Shown here piece by piece: positions 1 to 6,405 of a DNA stretch of 11,322 nucleotides. Numbering within the stretch: position 1 is the stretch's first letter; each line of letters opens with the position of its first letter. This DNA is from Thermoplasmata archaeon (lineage in GTDB: Archaea; Thermoplasmatota; Thermoplasmata; Thermoplasmatales; Thermoplasmataceae): assembly GCA_021835185.1 (NCBI GenBank), contig JAKBQO010000039.1, forward strand, positions 1 to 11,322, read 5' to 3'. Both the position numbers and the translations under genes were made by a program. The notes beneath the pieces were generated by a model. It was not told the origin of the DNA. It searched no databases and saw only the letters and a program-made list of their open reading frames with translations.

Positions 1-997
1 GTGTAACAGCAAACCATTTGGGGAATACACCATCCCTTGCCATTGCATATATTACCCGGGACTGGACAATTGGGTTAGCAACAGTATAGGCAATATATCC
101 GTTAAGTATGAAGAATAGCAGTATTATTTCACCTGGAAGTCCAAAAAATCTGTGCCATATGATCAGGCCTGGATCAGGTGAAGTTGCATAACTTGCCATA
201 GTTGTTGGTCCCCAGGCTATTGTTAATGCATACATTGCCGATATAAGTGTGGCGCCTGCCAGAATTGATGCTATTATAATAGCTCTCGGCACATTGAATT
301 TAGATTCCTTTGTTTCTTCACTAATGCCTATAACTGTTCCAAGTCCCCCGTATGCCTCTATGCCATATAGCAAGGCAAAAATAAACGGAACCACATTTAT
401 TCCAGTGAGTGAAAATACACTGATTGTGTTTGCGGCTCCCATTGTTAGTATAATATACCAGCTTGTGGAAAGCAGGAATATTACCTCAACAGATGCTGTA
501 ATAAGAAGATAAACTAGCGAAGGCTTGATTCCAAAATAATTGAAGAGCAGTCCTGTTGCAAATGGAATTATGATGAGAGGTATCCATACAAATGGTATGG
601 AGGAAATTGCAGGGCTTAAGAGAAATACAACAGAGGCAAAGCCCAAAAGCCCGAAACTGGGATATATAATCATTTCATCAAGAAGATATATCCAACCATT
701 CATAAACCCATAAAAACCACCCATACCATGTCCTCCTATGGCATAATAACCGCCAGCATGTGACACCCTTTTACTGAATCGGTAATTGGTATTAACCATT
801 AAGAGGTAAATAACCCATGAAAGCAAAACAGCCAGAGGTGAGGCTCCGAGCGCAAAGAGAGCAACACCTGTGAGCAGTATTCCTATATCTCCAGACGGCG
901 CAACATGCGTATAGGCCTGAAAAACGGCATGCCATTTTCCCACAGCCCCTTTTTTGAGTTGATACTTTTTCTCCACAGTAGGTTCGTATTTATCCAT
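1..997 (-). CDS. APC-family amino acid permease, 3' end cut by the window edge
   Basis: Integral membrane transporter, probably moving amino acids or related amines by proton symport or exchange. I translated 332 residues from ATG at 995-997 to the left edge without a stop. Landmarks typical of the APC superfamily are seen: an unwound first helix with APSGDIGI (about 33-40), the glycine-rich AGGYYAIGGHGMGG stretch (81-94) leading into GFMNGW, the helix 6 segment GIEAYGGLG followed by the loop SEETKESKFNVPRA (226-239), and ARDGVFPKWF (320-329) after helix 8. About eight hydrophobic segments are visible; the family usually has about 12 and 450-500 residues, so roughly the last quarter to third is missing. 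The start is supported by lysine/glutamate-rich residues before helix 1. No Shine-Dalgarno lies ahead of it. The family is clear; the substrate cannot be read from the sequence. Confidence 0.87.
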   Translation of the reverse strand, partial: MDKYEPTVEKKYQLKKGAVGKWHAVFQAYTHVAPSGDIGILLTGVALFALGASPLAVLLSWVIYLLMVNTNYRFSKRVSHAGGYYAIGGHGMGGFYGFMNGWIYLLDEMIIYPSFGLLGFASVVFLLSPAISSIPFVWIPLIIIPFATGLLFNYFGIKPSLVYLLITASVEVIFLLSTSWYIILTMGAANTISVFSLTGINVVPFIFALLYGIEAYGGLGTVIGISEETKESKFNVPRAIIIASILAGATLISAMYALTIAWGPTTMASYATSPDPGLIIWHRFFGLPGEIILLFFILNGYIAYTVANPIVQSRVIYAMARDGVFPKWFAVT

Positions 998-1036
998 TAG
1001 GAGGGAGTTTCTTATAATATATTAATATTGCTATAA

Positions 1037-1050
1037 ATTTTATATAAATT
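1037..1050 (-). promoter_or_regulatory. TATA-like promoter element of the permease gene
   Basis: Read on the minus strand this is AATTTATATAAAAT, a good archaeal TATA-box match. Its centre lies about 46 bases before the permease ATG, so transcription would begin near 1018 and leave a leader of about 20 bases. That makes this gene less strictly leaderless than most others here. Inferred from base pattern and spacing only. Confidence 0.45.
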
Positions 1051-1088
1051 GATATGCTTTGTCACACAAATTTAATATTGGTTAAATA

Positions 1089-1415
1089 TTACCTATTATA
1101 GGAAATTTGGAAATACCTATATATTACATCATTTCTCTGCTGCCTTAACTCTATCCTTCCGATATACAGGTATTTTCCTGTACAGTGAAAGGAAAAGAAT
1201 TTTTTGAAGGCATAATAGAGTCTCATCTTCTCGTTCATGACAAAGGTCTTAGTCAACGAAAAATCACCACACACAGGCTCTGTTCCAATGTATACGAAAT
1301 GCACAACGTGTATAGAAAAGTTGTTTGGATCATCATAATCCTTTCTAATATATCTGATATGGTTCTACACAGCTTTTCCATTTACCCTGATATTCTCGAC
1401 CTTACTTTTATTCAC
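1089..1415 (-). pseudogene. decayed transposase N-terminal fragment (IS1634-like), with an in-frame stop
   Basis: On the minus strand a frame runs from a possible GTG (1413-1415) to TAA at 1089, broken by TAG at 1365-1367. Around the break it reads VENIRVNGKAV, stop, NHIRYIRKDYDDPNNF. This resembles the start of IS1634-type transposases, where a 'VxGKxxQ..xRYxGK' segment is common; the stop would then be a CAG-to-TAG change at the usual glutamine. Full transposases of that group are several hundred residues, so only an N-terminal piece of about 108 codons survives. I see no terminal inverted repeats or target duplication. The rest of the 998-1579 gap (notably 1416-1549) shows no convincing gene. 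The family call is by eye, and random translation of AT-rich DNA is the alternative. Confidence 0.4.
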
Positions 1416-1549
1416 TATTGATTTGGATTAAATGGTACATGAAAAACAACGTAAATAGCAATAAAATAATAAGTTACATCAGCTGAAGTAATATCAGAAA
1501 TCTAAGACTATTTGGATACTATATTCAGGTATTATCCAGCAAAACAAAA

Positions 1550-1560
1550 AATAGATATAG
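1550..1560 (+). promoter_or_regulatory. TATA-like element of the ferredoxin-reductase operon
   Basis: AATAGATATAG, preceded by an A-rich stretch at 1541-1550. Its centre is 25 bases before ATG 1580, which fits a leaderless transcript from that ATG and not from the GTG at 1565. It would drive both ferredoxin and geranylgeranyl reductase. Confidence 0.4.
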
Positions 1561-1579
1561 TTATGTGGCTTTTACGCTT

Positions 1580-1789
1580 ATGGAAGTAAAGGTTAAGAGC
1601 GAGATGGACGTAGACAGGGGACTTTGCGATTATTGCGGTGCCTGTGTTGGGATGTGTCCCACCGACGCGATTAATTTGGACGAAACAGTTATAGCCATCA
1701 ATGAAGACAAATGCATAAAATGCGAATTTTGTGTAATAGGATGCCCGACGGGGGCAATATCAGCGGAGTGGTTCCATGCTAAACTATGA
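1580..1789 (+). CDS. 2[4Fe-4S] ferredoxin, likely partner of the downstream reductase
   Basis: A 69-residue soluble electron carrier. Two complete cluster motifs of the CxxCxxCxxxCP type are present: CDYCGACVGMCP early in the protein and CIKCEFCVIGCP near the C terminus, each followed by a typical T-D/G-A-I segment. This is the dicluster ferredoxin layout with almost nothing extra. I prefer ATG 1580 over an in-frame GTG at 1565 (which would add MAFTL) because the TATA-like element sits 25 bases before 1580. The stop overlaps the reductase start by 14 bases, so the two are translationally linked. Known: in Methanosarcina acetivorans an adjacent ferredoxin is needed for full activity of geranylgeranyl reductase. 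Inferred: this ferredoxin does the same job here. Confidence 0.9.
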   Translation: MEVKVKSEMDVDRGLCDYCGACVGMCPTDAINLDETVIAINEDKCIKCEFCVIGCPTGAISAEWFHAKL

Positions 1790-2966
1790 TGTTCTTGTAA
1801 TTGGCGCTGGACCTGCGGGTAGCTCAGCTGCCAGATATGCTTCAAGATATGGTCTTAAAACATTGGTTGTGGAAAAGCGGCCAGACATTGGATCACCGGT
1901 AAGATGTGGTGAGGGGGTTTCCAGGGCATGGATGCCTGAAGTAGATTTAAAACCTCAGGAACACTGGATTTCTGATGAGGTTAAGGGTGCAAGGATATAT
2001 GGTCCCTCTGAGAAAAAAGCTATAACGCTTACTGCAGAGAGCGCAGGTAATGAGGTTGGATTTGTTATTGAGAGGGACAAATTTGATAAGCATATTGCTA
2101 CACTTGCAGCAACTGAAGGTGCGGACATATGGATAAAATCTCCTGCCACAGCTGTCATAAAAGAAGGCAACCGCGTGGTAGGAGCCAAGATTCGGCACAA
2201 TGGGGAAGAGGTCGAAGTACGTGCAAAAATGGTCATTGCTGCAGACGGCTTTGAAAGTGAATTTTCTCGCTGGGCTGGACTGAAATCTGTAATATTGAAG
2301 AAAAACGATATTATTTCTGCACTGGAGTACAGAATGGAAAATGTGGATTCCAATGAAGATTTCACAGATTTCTATCTTGGTTCTATAGCTCCGGCTGGAT
2401 ACCTCTGGGTATTTCCTAAGGGACCCCATGAGGCTAACGTTGGTATCGGTGTTACAATTACACGTATGAAGGACAGGCTGGACGTTAAAAATTACCTTGA
2501 TTCATGGATCAAATCACACCCGGCATATAGCAAAGGAAGGATAATACAGCAAATAAGCGGTGGCGTTTCCGTTAACCAAGTAAAGGATAAGATGAGCCTC
2601 CCCGGGCTTCTTGCGATCGGTGACGCAGCAAGGTTAATTGACCCCATAACCGGTGGTGGAATAGCCAATGGTATGATATCAGGAAAATTTGCTGCCCAGG
2701 TATCAAAGAAAGCCATTGATGAAAACAACTTTTCTGAGGAAATGATGAAAAATTATGACCTCATGGTAAAGGACAAGTTTGAGAGAAAGCATCTAAGAAA
2801 CTGGTTTGCAAAGGAAAAACTGGGTACACTCTCGGATGAGACACTTGACAAGCTTGTGGACGTTGTGGCAGATGTAAAAATGACCAATATCTCAGTTGAG
2901 GAAATACTTAAGGGAGTTCAGTTAAAATATCCTGAACTTGTATCTCAGCTGGAAGGTCTAATTTAA
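1776..2966 (+). CDS. geranylgeranyl reductase (digeranylgeranylglycerophospholipid reductase), FAD-dependent
   Basis: A 396-residue flavoprotein that saturates the double bonds of geranylgeranyl chains in archaeal lipids, acting at the cytoplasmic face of the membrane. Seen: the N-terminal dinucleotide fold with GAGPAG at 10-15 and the ribose-binding acid in VVEK (E33); RCGEG at 43-47, whose cysteine matches the conserved cysteine of archaeal enzymes; AADGFES at 155-161; the YLWVFPKG segment at 209-216 that shapes the substrate cavity; and GDAARLIDPITGGGI at 282-296, the second FAD site. The length equals that of the Thermoplasma acidophilum enzyme of known structure. It begins inside the ferredoxin gene, the presumed electron donor. 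Its TAA stop shares four bases with the stop of convergent srp54. Menaquinone side-chain reduction is a less likely alternative role. Confidence 0.93.
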   Translation: MLNYDVLVIGAGPAGSSAARYASRYGLKTLVVEKRPDIGSPVRCGEGVSRAWMPEVDLKPQEHWISDEVKGARIYGPSEKKAITLTAESAGNEVGFVIERDKFDKHIATLAATEGADIWIKSPATAVIKEGNRVVGAKIRHNGEEVEVRAKMVIAADGFESEFSRWAGLKSVILKKNDIISALEYRMENVDSNEDFTDFYLGSIAPAGYLWVFPKGPHEANVGIGVTITRMKDRLDVKNYLDSWIKSHPAYSKGRIIQQISGGVSVNQVKDKMSLPGLLAIGDAARLIDPITGGGIANGMISGKFAAQVSKKAIDENNFSEEMMKNYDLMVKDKFERKHLRNWFAKEKLGTLSDETLDKLVDVVADVKMTNISVEEILKGVQLKYPELVSQLEGLI

Positions 2967-4333
2967 ATTTTTGATTCCAGATCATCGAGGCTGAAATTGC
3001 CTCCCTTGAGCTGGCTTTTTAACATTTTTTTGAAATTCCTATTCTTTTTCATTGCTTTCATGTTCTTTTTCATGGCATTGTACTCTTTCAAGAGCTGGCG
3101 TACATTTTTTTCTCCCTGGCCTGAACCAGCAGCTATCCTTTTTATCCGTTTTGCGTTCAGTACATCAGGGTTTTCCAGTTCGTTGTATGTCATTGAATCC
3201 AGTATTATACGGTAAAGTCTCAGTTTTTCATCGGCCTGGTCAAGTTGTGAATCGTCAAGCTTGTTTCCACCTGGCATTTTTGCAAGTGGAAGTGAACCAA
3301 AGAATTTTTTGAGCAACCCAGGTTTTGCAAATTTCTCCCAGACATCATACATATCTTTGAGGTCAAATTTTCCGGACATAAGTTTATCCAGTGATGCTTC
3401 TGCTTCCTCTTCTGTGATATTTGTTTCTTCAACCACTTCCATTAGAGAATCAATGTCTCCCATGCCAAGAAGCCTTGATAGAAATTTTTTGGGATTAAAT
3501 ATCTGTATATCATCCATATGTTCTCCAGTACCTATGAAATATACTGGTGATTTTATATCAGCAACAGCGCTAAGGGCGCCTCCAGCCTTTCCCGTTCCAT
3601 CCATTTTTGTAATTATGACACCATTGATGTTCACTGCGTCATGGAGAGTTTTAGCCTGTGGACCTGCCTGCTGCCCAAGTGTGGCATCTATCACAAAAAG
3701 CACAGCGTCAGGTTTAATTTTGTCCTTTATTTCATGTACCTCATCTATTAATTCCTGATCCAGTGAGTCCCTGCCACTGGTATCTATAATTTTTATTTTG
3801 TAATCGGCAAGCTCTTTCATTCCATTGCGGACTATTTTTAGCGCATTTTTTTCTCCGTTCTCACCATAAAATCCTGCATTTACTTCTTTTGATATCTGGC
3901 TTAGCTGTTCATATGCTCCAGGCCTGTGGACATCGGCAGCAATTAACCCTGTTGAAAGTCCTTTTTTCATGAACAGTCTGGCAAGTTTTCCTGCAGTCGT
4001 TGTTTTTCCGTTTCCATACAAACCCACAAGCATAATTGTCTGAGGTTCGAGGTCAAAATTGGAATCTATTCCAAGAATCTTTAGAAGTTCTTCATATATT
4101 ATACGGATTATATAGTCCTGTGCTACCATTCCAGCTGGTGGCTTTTCATTTAATGCCCTTTCCTGGACTGTATTTGTAAGTTTAAGAACCAGTTTCACAT
4201 TGACATCGGCCTTAAGAAGCGCCCTCTGGATATCTCTTGTAACCTCCTTAATTGTATCCTTGTCGATATAACTTGATCCTGATATTTTCCGCATAATGCC
4301 CTTAAGTGACTCTGATAAGTTATCTAAAACCAT
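2963..4333 (-). CDS. srp54: signal recognition particle 54 kDa protein (SRP54), GTPase
   Basis: Protein subunit of the signal recognition particle. It binds 7S RNA and signal peptides on nascent chains and docks with FtsY at the membrane through paired GTPase domains. From ATG 4333 it has 456 residues, normal for archaea. Order: helical N domain (about 1-85), G domain with P-loop GLYGNGKT (104-111), ADVHRPGAYEQL, DTSGRD (184-189), TKMDG (242-246) and GTGE (268-271), then the methionine-rich M domain (about 295-456) with the RNA-binding SGQGEKNVRQLL segment. The usual P-loop of the family is GLQGSGKT, so Q to Y and S to N are departures. An in-frame TTG at 4339 would add two residues, but a TATA-like box 24 bases ahead favours ATG 4333. 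tfs lies 54 bases upstream on the same strand. Confidence 0.96.
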   Translation of the reverse strand: MVLDNLSESLKGIMRKISGSSYIDKDTIKEVTRDIQRALLKADVNVKLVLKLTNTVQERALNEKPPAGMVAQDYIIRIIYEELLKILGIDSNFDLEPQTIMLVGLYGNGKTTTAGKLARLFMKKGLSTGLIAADVHRPGAYEQLSQISKEVNAGFYGENGEKNALKIVRNGMKELADYKIKIIDTSGRDSLDQELIDEVHEIKDKIKPDAVLFVIDATLGQQAGPQAKTLHDAVNINGVIITKMDGTGKAGGALSAVADIKSPVYFIGTGEHMDDIQIFNPKKFLSRLLGMGDIDSLMEVVEETNITEEEAEASLDKLMSGKFDLKDMYDVWEKFAKPGLLKKFFGSLPLAKMPGGNKLDDSQLDQADEKLRLYRIILDSMTYNELENPDVLNAKRIKRIAAGSGQGEKNVRQLLKEYNAMKKNMKAMKKNRNFKKMLKSQLKGGNFSLDDLESKI

Positions 4334-4352
4334 AAGCAAATATCAAAATATG

Positions 4353-4360
4353 TTATATAA
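4353..4360 (-). promoter_or_regulatory. TATA box of srp54
   Basis: TTATATAA, a symmetric TATA match lying in the 54-base gap after tfs. Its centre is about 24 bases before ATG 4333, the spacing of a leaderless archaeal transcript. srp54 can therefore be transcribed on its own as well as by read-through from tfs. Confidence 0.55.
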
Positions 4361-4387
4361 CATTTTGTGGACTGCTATAAAGGAGGA

Positions 4388-4693
4388 TTAATATTCTCTC
4401 CATCTGTGGCCACAAGACTCACATGTATAGAATTTCGTTTCAGGTTCATCTGCTGATCTGGTCTGTTTTAAAAGGTAATATGCACCCATATGGTGGCATA
4501 CAGGGCAAACAGCATCACTGTCCAGCGGTTCTGCATTTATTTCCTTGGCAACCATTATTATTTCTTTGTCCGAACTCTTTGTTATGATTTTCTGATCTGC
4601 AGTCCCGGCTTTAAGAATCTCATTGCCGCAACTGTTGCAAATATATTTATCTCTAGAAGGTGCCATAAGTGCACCGCATTTTGGACAGAACAT
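4388..4693 (-). CDS. tfs: transcription factor S (TFS), TFIIS-like transcript cleavage factor
   Basis: A 101-residue protein that enters the secondary channel of backtracked archaeal RNA polymerase and stimulates cleavage of the RNA 3' end. Seen: an N-terminal zinc ribbon with C3, C6, C19 and C22; a linker at about 25-60; and a C-terminal zinc ribbon with C63, C66, C91 and C94. The hallmark loop QTRSADEPET (77-86) carries the acidic pair D82-E83 that acts at the polymerase active site. All eight cysteines and both acids are present, so an active cleavage factor is expected rather than an inhibitory paralogue such as Sulfolobus TFS4, which has lost this acidic function. Length is standard. It has its own TATA box and precedes srp54 on the same strand. 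Confidence 0.95.
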   Translation of the reverse strand: MFCPKCGALMAPSRDKYICNSCGNEILKAGTADQKIITKSSDKEIIMVAKEINAEPLDSDAVCPVCHHMGAYYLLKQTRSADEPETKFYTCESCGHRWREY

Positions 4694-4713
4694 AGTACTT
4701 TATTTCAAAACGA

Positions 4714-4721
4714 TATTTAAA
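4714..4721 (-). promoter_or_regulatory. TATA box of tfs
   Basis: TTTAAATA on the minus strand, centred about 24 bases before the tfs ATG, again the leaderless spacing. It lies in the 109-base region shared with the divergent CoA-binding protein gene. Confidence 0.5.
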
Positions 4722-4765
4722 TCTTGTTGACTTCGTCAATTAACGTATGAATGGAAAATTCCAGA

Positions 4766-4780
4766 GAGATATACTTAATA
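4766..4780 (+). promoter_or_regulatory. TATA-like element of the CoA-binding protein gene
   Basis: GAGATATACTTAATA lies about 23-37 bases before ATG 4803, predicting a start at or a few bases before the ATG. No other good match lies in this intergenic space on the plus strand. Assigned by spacing only. Confidence 0.4.
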
Positions 4781-4802
4781 ATTACTTTAGCAATTCAATA
4801 CT

Positions 4803-5195
4803 ATGTCTATTGAAGAGATATTGAAAAAATATAAGGATATTGCTGTAGTGGGAATTTCAGACAAACCGGACAGGTACAGCTATCAGGTAGCTATCTACCT
4901 GATGAACAACGGATTCAATATTATACCGGTAAATCCCATGCTCAAGGAATGGCAGGGAAAAAAGGTATACAGTGATGTCAAATCTATTGAAGGAAATATT
5001 GATGTTGTGGATATATTTAGAAGACCTGAATTTATTGAGGATATAGTAATGGACTCCAGGGGCAAGGCAAAGGTAATATGGATGCAGGAAGGAATAATAA
5101 ATGAGGTTGCAAAAAAACTTGCCGTGGAAATGGGAATGGAAGTTGTTATGGACAGATGCATGAAGAAAGAATATGAAAAATTAAATAAAAAATAA
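4803..5195 (+). CDS. CoA-binding domain protein (YccU-like, CoA_binding_2 family)
   Basis: A 130-residue cytoplasmic Rossmann-fold protein. Seen: the first strand and nucleotide loop AVVGISDKPDRYSYQV (14-29), IIPVNP (40-45), VVDIFRRPEF (68-77), VIWMQEGI (91-98) and the C-terminal MDRCMKKEY (116-124). These match small stand-alone proteins that resemble the CoA-binding domain of succinyl-CoA synthetase. Known of the family: members bind CoA or acyl-CoA in structures, but the physiological role is not settled; a link to protein acylation or redox sensing has been suggested. Length is typical. It starts 109 bases from divergent tfs and ends 14 bases before tRNA-Ser, whose promoter seems to lie in its last codons. 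The family is clear; function is not. Confidence 0.88.
   Translation: MSIEEILKKYKDIAVVGISDKPDRYSYQVAIYLMNNGFNIIPVNPMLKEWQGKKVYSDVKSIEGNIDVVDIFRRPEFIEDIVMDSRGKAKVIWMQEGIINEVAKKLAVEMGMEVVMDRCMKKEYEKLNKK
5181..5190 (+). promoter_or_regulatory. candidate TATA element of tRNA-Ser(CGA), inside the preceding gene
   Basis: TTAAATAAAA lies in the last lysine/asparagine codons of the CoA-binding protein, centred about 25 bases before the mature tRNA 5' end. The codons there are AT-rich anyway (LNKK), so chance is possible. Co-transcription followed by RNase P cleavage is the alternative. Confidence 0.35.
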
Positions 5196-5209
5196 GAATA
5201 TGGGAGTAA

Positions 5210-5293
5210 GCTGGGATAGCCTAGCCCGGTAAGACGGTAGATTCGAAATCTACTGCTAGAAATAGCTCGGGAGTTCAAATCTCCCTCCCAGCG
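5210..5293 (+). tRNA. tRNA-Ser (anticodon CGA)
   Basis: A class II tRNA of 84 bases that folds by eye. The acceptor is GCTGGGA paired with TCCCAGC and discriminator G73, the usual serine identity base. Anticodon stem GTAGA/TCTAC holds loop TTCGAAA, with anticodon CGA at 5244-5246, reading UCG. The long variable arm pairs GCTA with TAGC around GAAA. T-arm GGGAG/CTCCC holds loop TTCAAAT. U8, A14, G15, G18-G19 and A21 are all present. The D stem has one defect: C11 faces A24, where archaeal serine tRNAs normally have C11-G24. CCA is not encoded and there is no intron. It closely resembles the tRNA-Ser(GGA) at 7925-8008. Confidence 0.96.
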
Positions 5294-5318
5294 CTTAATT
5301 ATTGTAATTTGAGATACT

Positions 5319-5330
5319 GAAATATACAAC
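5319..5330 (+). promoter_or_regulatory. possible TATA element for a small reading frame
   Basis: GAAATATACAAC, centred about 25 bases before ATG 5349. Its value is mainly as support for that start. AT-rich sequence makes such matches cheap. Confidence 0.25.
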
Positions 5331-5348
5331 ATAATTCAAACCCATATT

Positions 5349-5480
5349 ATGTATCAATTAAATGGAAGGTATATTTTTATGATAAAAAACATTTCAAGGG
5401 AACTTGTTACATACAATATTCCGGTTTTCCACCATGAATTATCCGAAATGGATAGAAAAAATTTGAATCCGGAAATATAA
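5349..5480 (+). CDS. possible small protein of 43 residues, unrecognised
   Basis: A short frame starting MYQLNGRYIF and ending NLNPEI, with a second in-frame ATG at 5379 that would give 33 residues. It shows no signal peptide, membrane segment, cysteine pair or family motif that I recognise, and it is mixed polar and hydrophobic. In its favour are a TATA-like element at the same 25-base distance seen for neighbouring genes, and its fit between tRNA-Ser(CGA) and the end of the convergent glycosyltransferase gene, where it stops 1 base short of that gene. Against it are its length and AT-rich surroundings. It could be a real small protein, a remnant of a longer gene, or chance. Confidence 0.3.
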   Translation: MYQLNGRYIFMIKNISRELVTYNIPVFHHELSEMDRKNLNPEI

Positions 5481-5481
5481 T

Positions 5482-6330
5482 CTAGGAATTATTATTTTTA
5501 TTATTGTAAACAAGATCTTGTGAATTATAATGCCTATTATTTTCTTCTAAATATTCTTTATATCTTTTCCTTATCTCTGGTATGGCTTTGTTAAGCTTTT
5601 CTGCCTTCACAGACGGAAGCAACAATTTTCCTAGAATATATTCTGGTATTAATTCAATAATGATTCTCCAACCTCTCAATTTATATTCCATTTTTACTGT
5701 ATTATAATTGCCAGAGGAGACAAACAATAAGTCCCTGGTTAGCAAAATTCGTCTATTCAATCGGCTAAGAAAATTTTTTGAGTATCTCTTTTCTGTGCTT
5801 GATGACACATCCTTAATTTTCAAGCACATATACCTGAAATTAAGCCCTATGTGCACTCTTAAATTCACGCTGTCTGCCTTCTTGAAAAAATACATATCAT
5901 CATGTGCATTGACATCTCCAAATCCTTTCAGGATATTGAATAATTTCCTGTTTCCAATTATTACTGGCGTTCCACAATCCGGGTTAACAGGATTAAAATG
6001 GTAAATCCTATCTACGTTGATTTTTTCATAGAGGTTTAAAAGCCCGGCAAGATCCAAATATGAAACGTCAAAGTCCACATGGGCAACAACCGGTGCAGAT
6101 GACGCTTCCATTGCAATTTGTCTTCCCTTTCCACGGCTGCATTTTTGCCTTATAAGTTTAAAATTGTTTAAATTGGAATATTGTAACAATTTTTCATATG
6201 TTTCATCGCTTGATCCTCCATCAACAATTACAAGTTCGTAGTCATTGCTCAATTTTGTAAAAGGTTCCATAAAGCCATCTACACATGAAACAGAATTATA
6301 ACATGTTGTGCAAATGGAATATAATGGCAT
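5482..6330 (-). CDS. family 2 glycosyltransferase (GT-A fold)
   Basis: A 282-residue soluble sugar transferase that would use a nucleotide-activated sugar. Seen: the N-terminal strand YSICTTCYNS (4-13) typical of GT2, VIVDGGSSDET (34-44) for nucleotide binding, RGKGRQIAMEAS (66-77), and the metal-binding DxD-like DFD at 86-88 after VVAHV. A second acidic pair in GDVNAHDDMYF (138-148) is placed like the acceptor-side acids of the fold. No membrane helix is seen. The last 30 residues are rich in asparagine, tyrosine and lysine (ending NNKNNNS), probably a disordered tail. The coding sequence looks more AT-rich than its neighbours, and there are no sugar-biosynthesis genes around it, so later acquisition is possible. 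Possible roles are glycolipid headgroup or S-layer/glycoprotein sugar transfer; acceptor and sugar cannot be read. Confidence 0.82.
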   Translation of the reverse strand: MPLYSICTTCYNSVSCVDGFMEPFTKLSNDYELVIVDGGSSDETYEKLLQYSNLNNFKLIRQKCSRGKGRQIAMEASSAPVVAHVDFDVSYLDLAGLLNLYEKINVDRIYHFNPVNPDCGTPVIIGNRKLFNILKGFGDVNAHDDMYFFKKADSVNLRVHIGLNFRYMCLKIKDVSSSTEKRYSKNFLSRLNRRILLTRDLLFVSSGNYNTVKMEYKLRGWRIIIELIPEYILGKLLLPSVKAEKLNKAIPEIRKRYKEYLEENNRHYNSQDLVYNNKNNNS

Positions 6331-6348
6331 AAATTGCCTAATATAAAG

Positions 6349-6359
6349 GAATATAAAAA
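6349..6359 (-). promoter_or_regulatory. TATA box of the glycosyltransferase gene
   Basis: Read on the minus strand the element is TTTTTATATTC, centred about 24-25 bases before the ATG at 6330. A second similar stretch at 6339-6348 is too close for that start. The gap to the upstream asparagine synthetase gene is 75 bases, so separate transcription is likely. Confidence 0.4.
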
Positions 6360-6405
6360 ACTTTGTCAGGAATAAAATTTATAATTGTATAAAATTATAG
6401 AATAA

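Noticed and set aside
249..512. 87-residue plus-strand frame
   Set aside because: It lies wholly inside the minus-strand APC permease, whose translation has clear family motifs and no stop; this is a shadow frame.
1185..1421. 78-residue plus-strand frame
   Set aside because: No recognisable motif and no promoter at the local spacing. The opposite strand has the more convincing transposase-like frame, though that too is weak.
1947..2429. Long minus-strand frames (up to 160 codons) in the reductase region
   Set aside because: They are antisense to geranylgeranyl reductase, have cysteine- and serine-rich composition typical of antisense frames, and carry no domain.
3261..3758. 165-residue plus-strand frame
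   Set aside because: Antisense shadow of the SRP54 G and M domains.
5708..6004. 98-residue plus-strand frame
   Set aside because: Antisense to the glycosyltransferase gene with no motif of its own.
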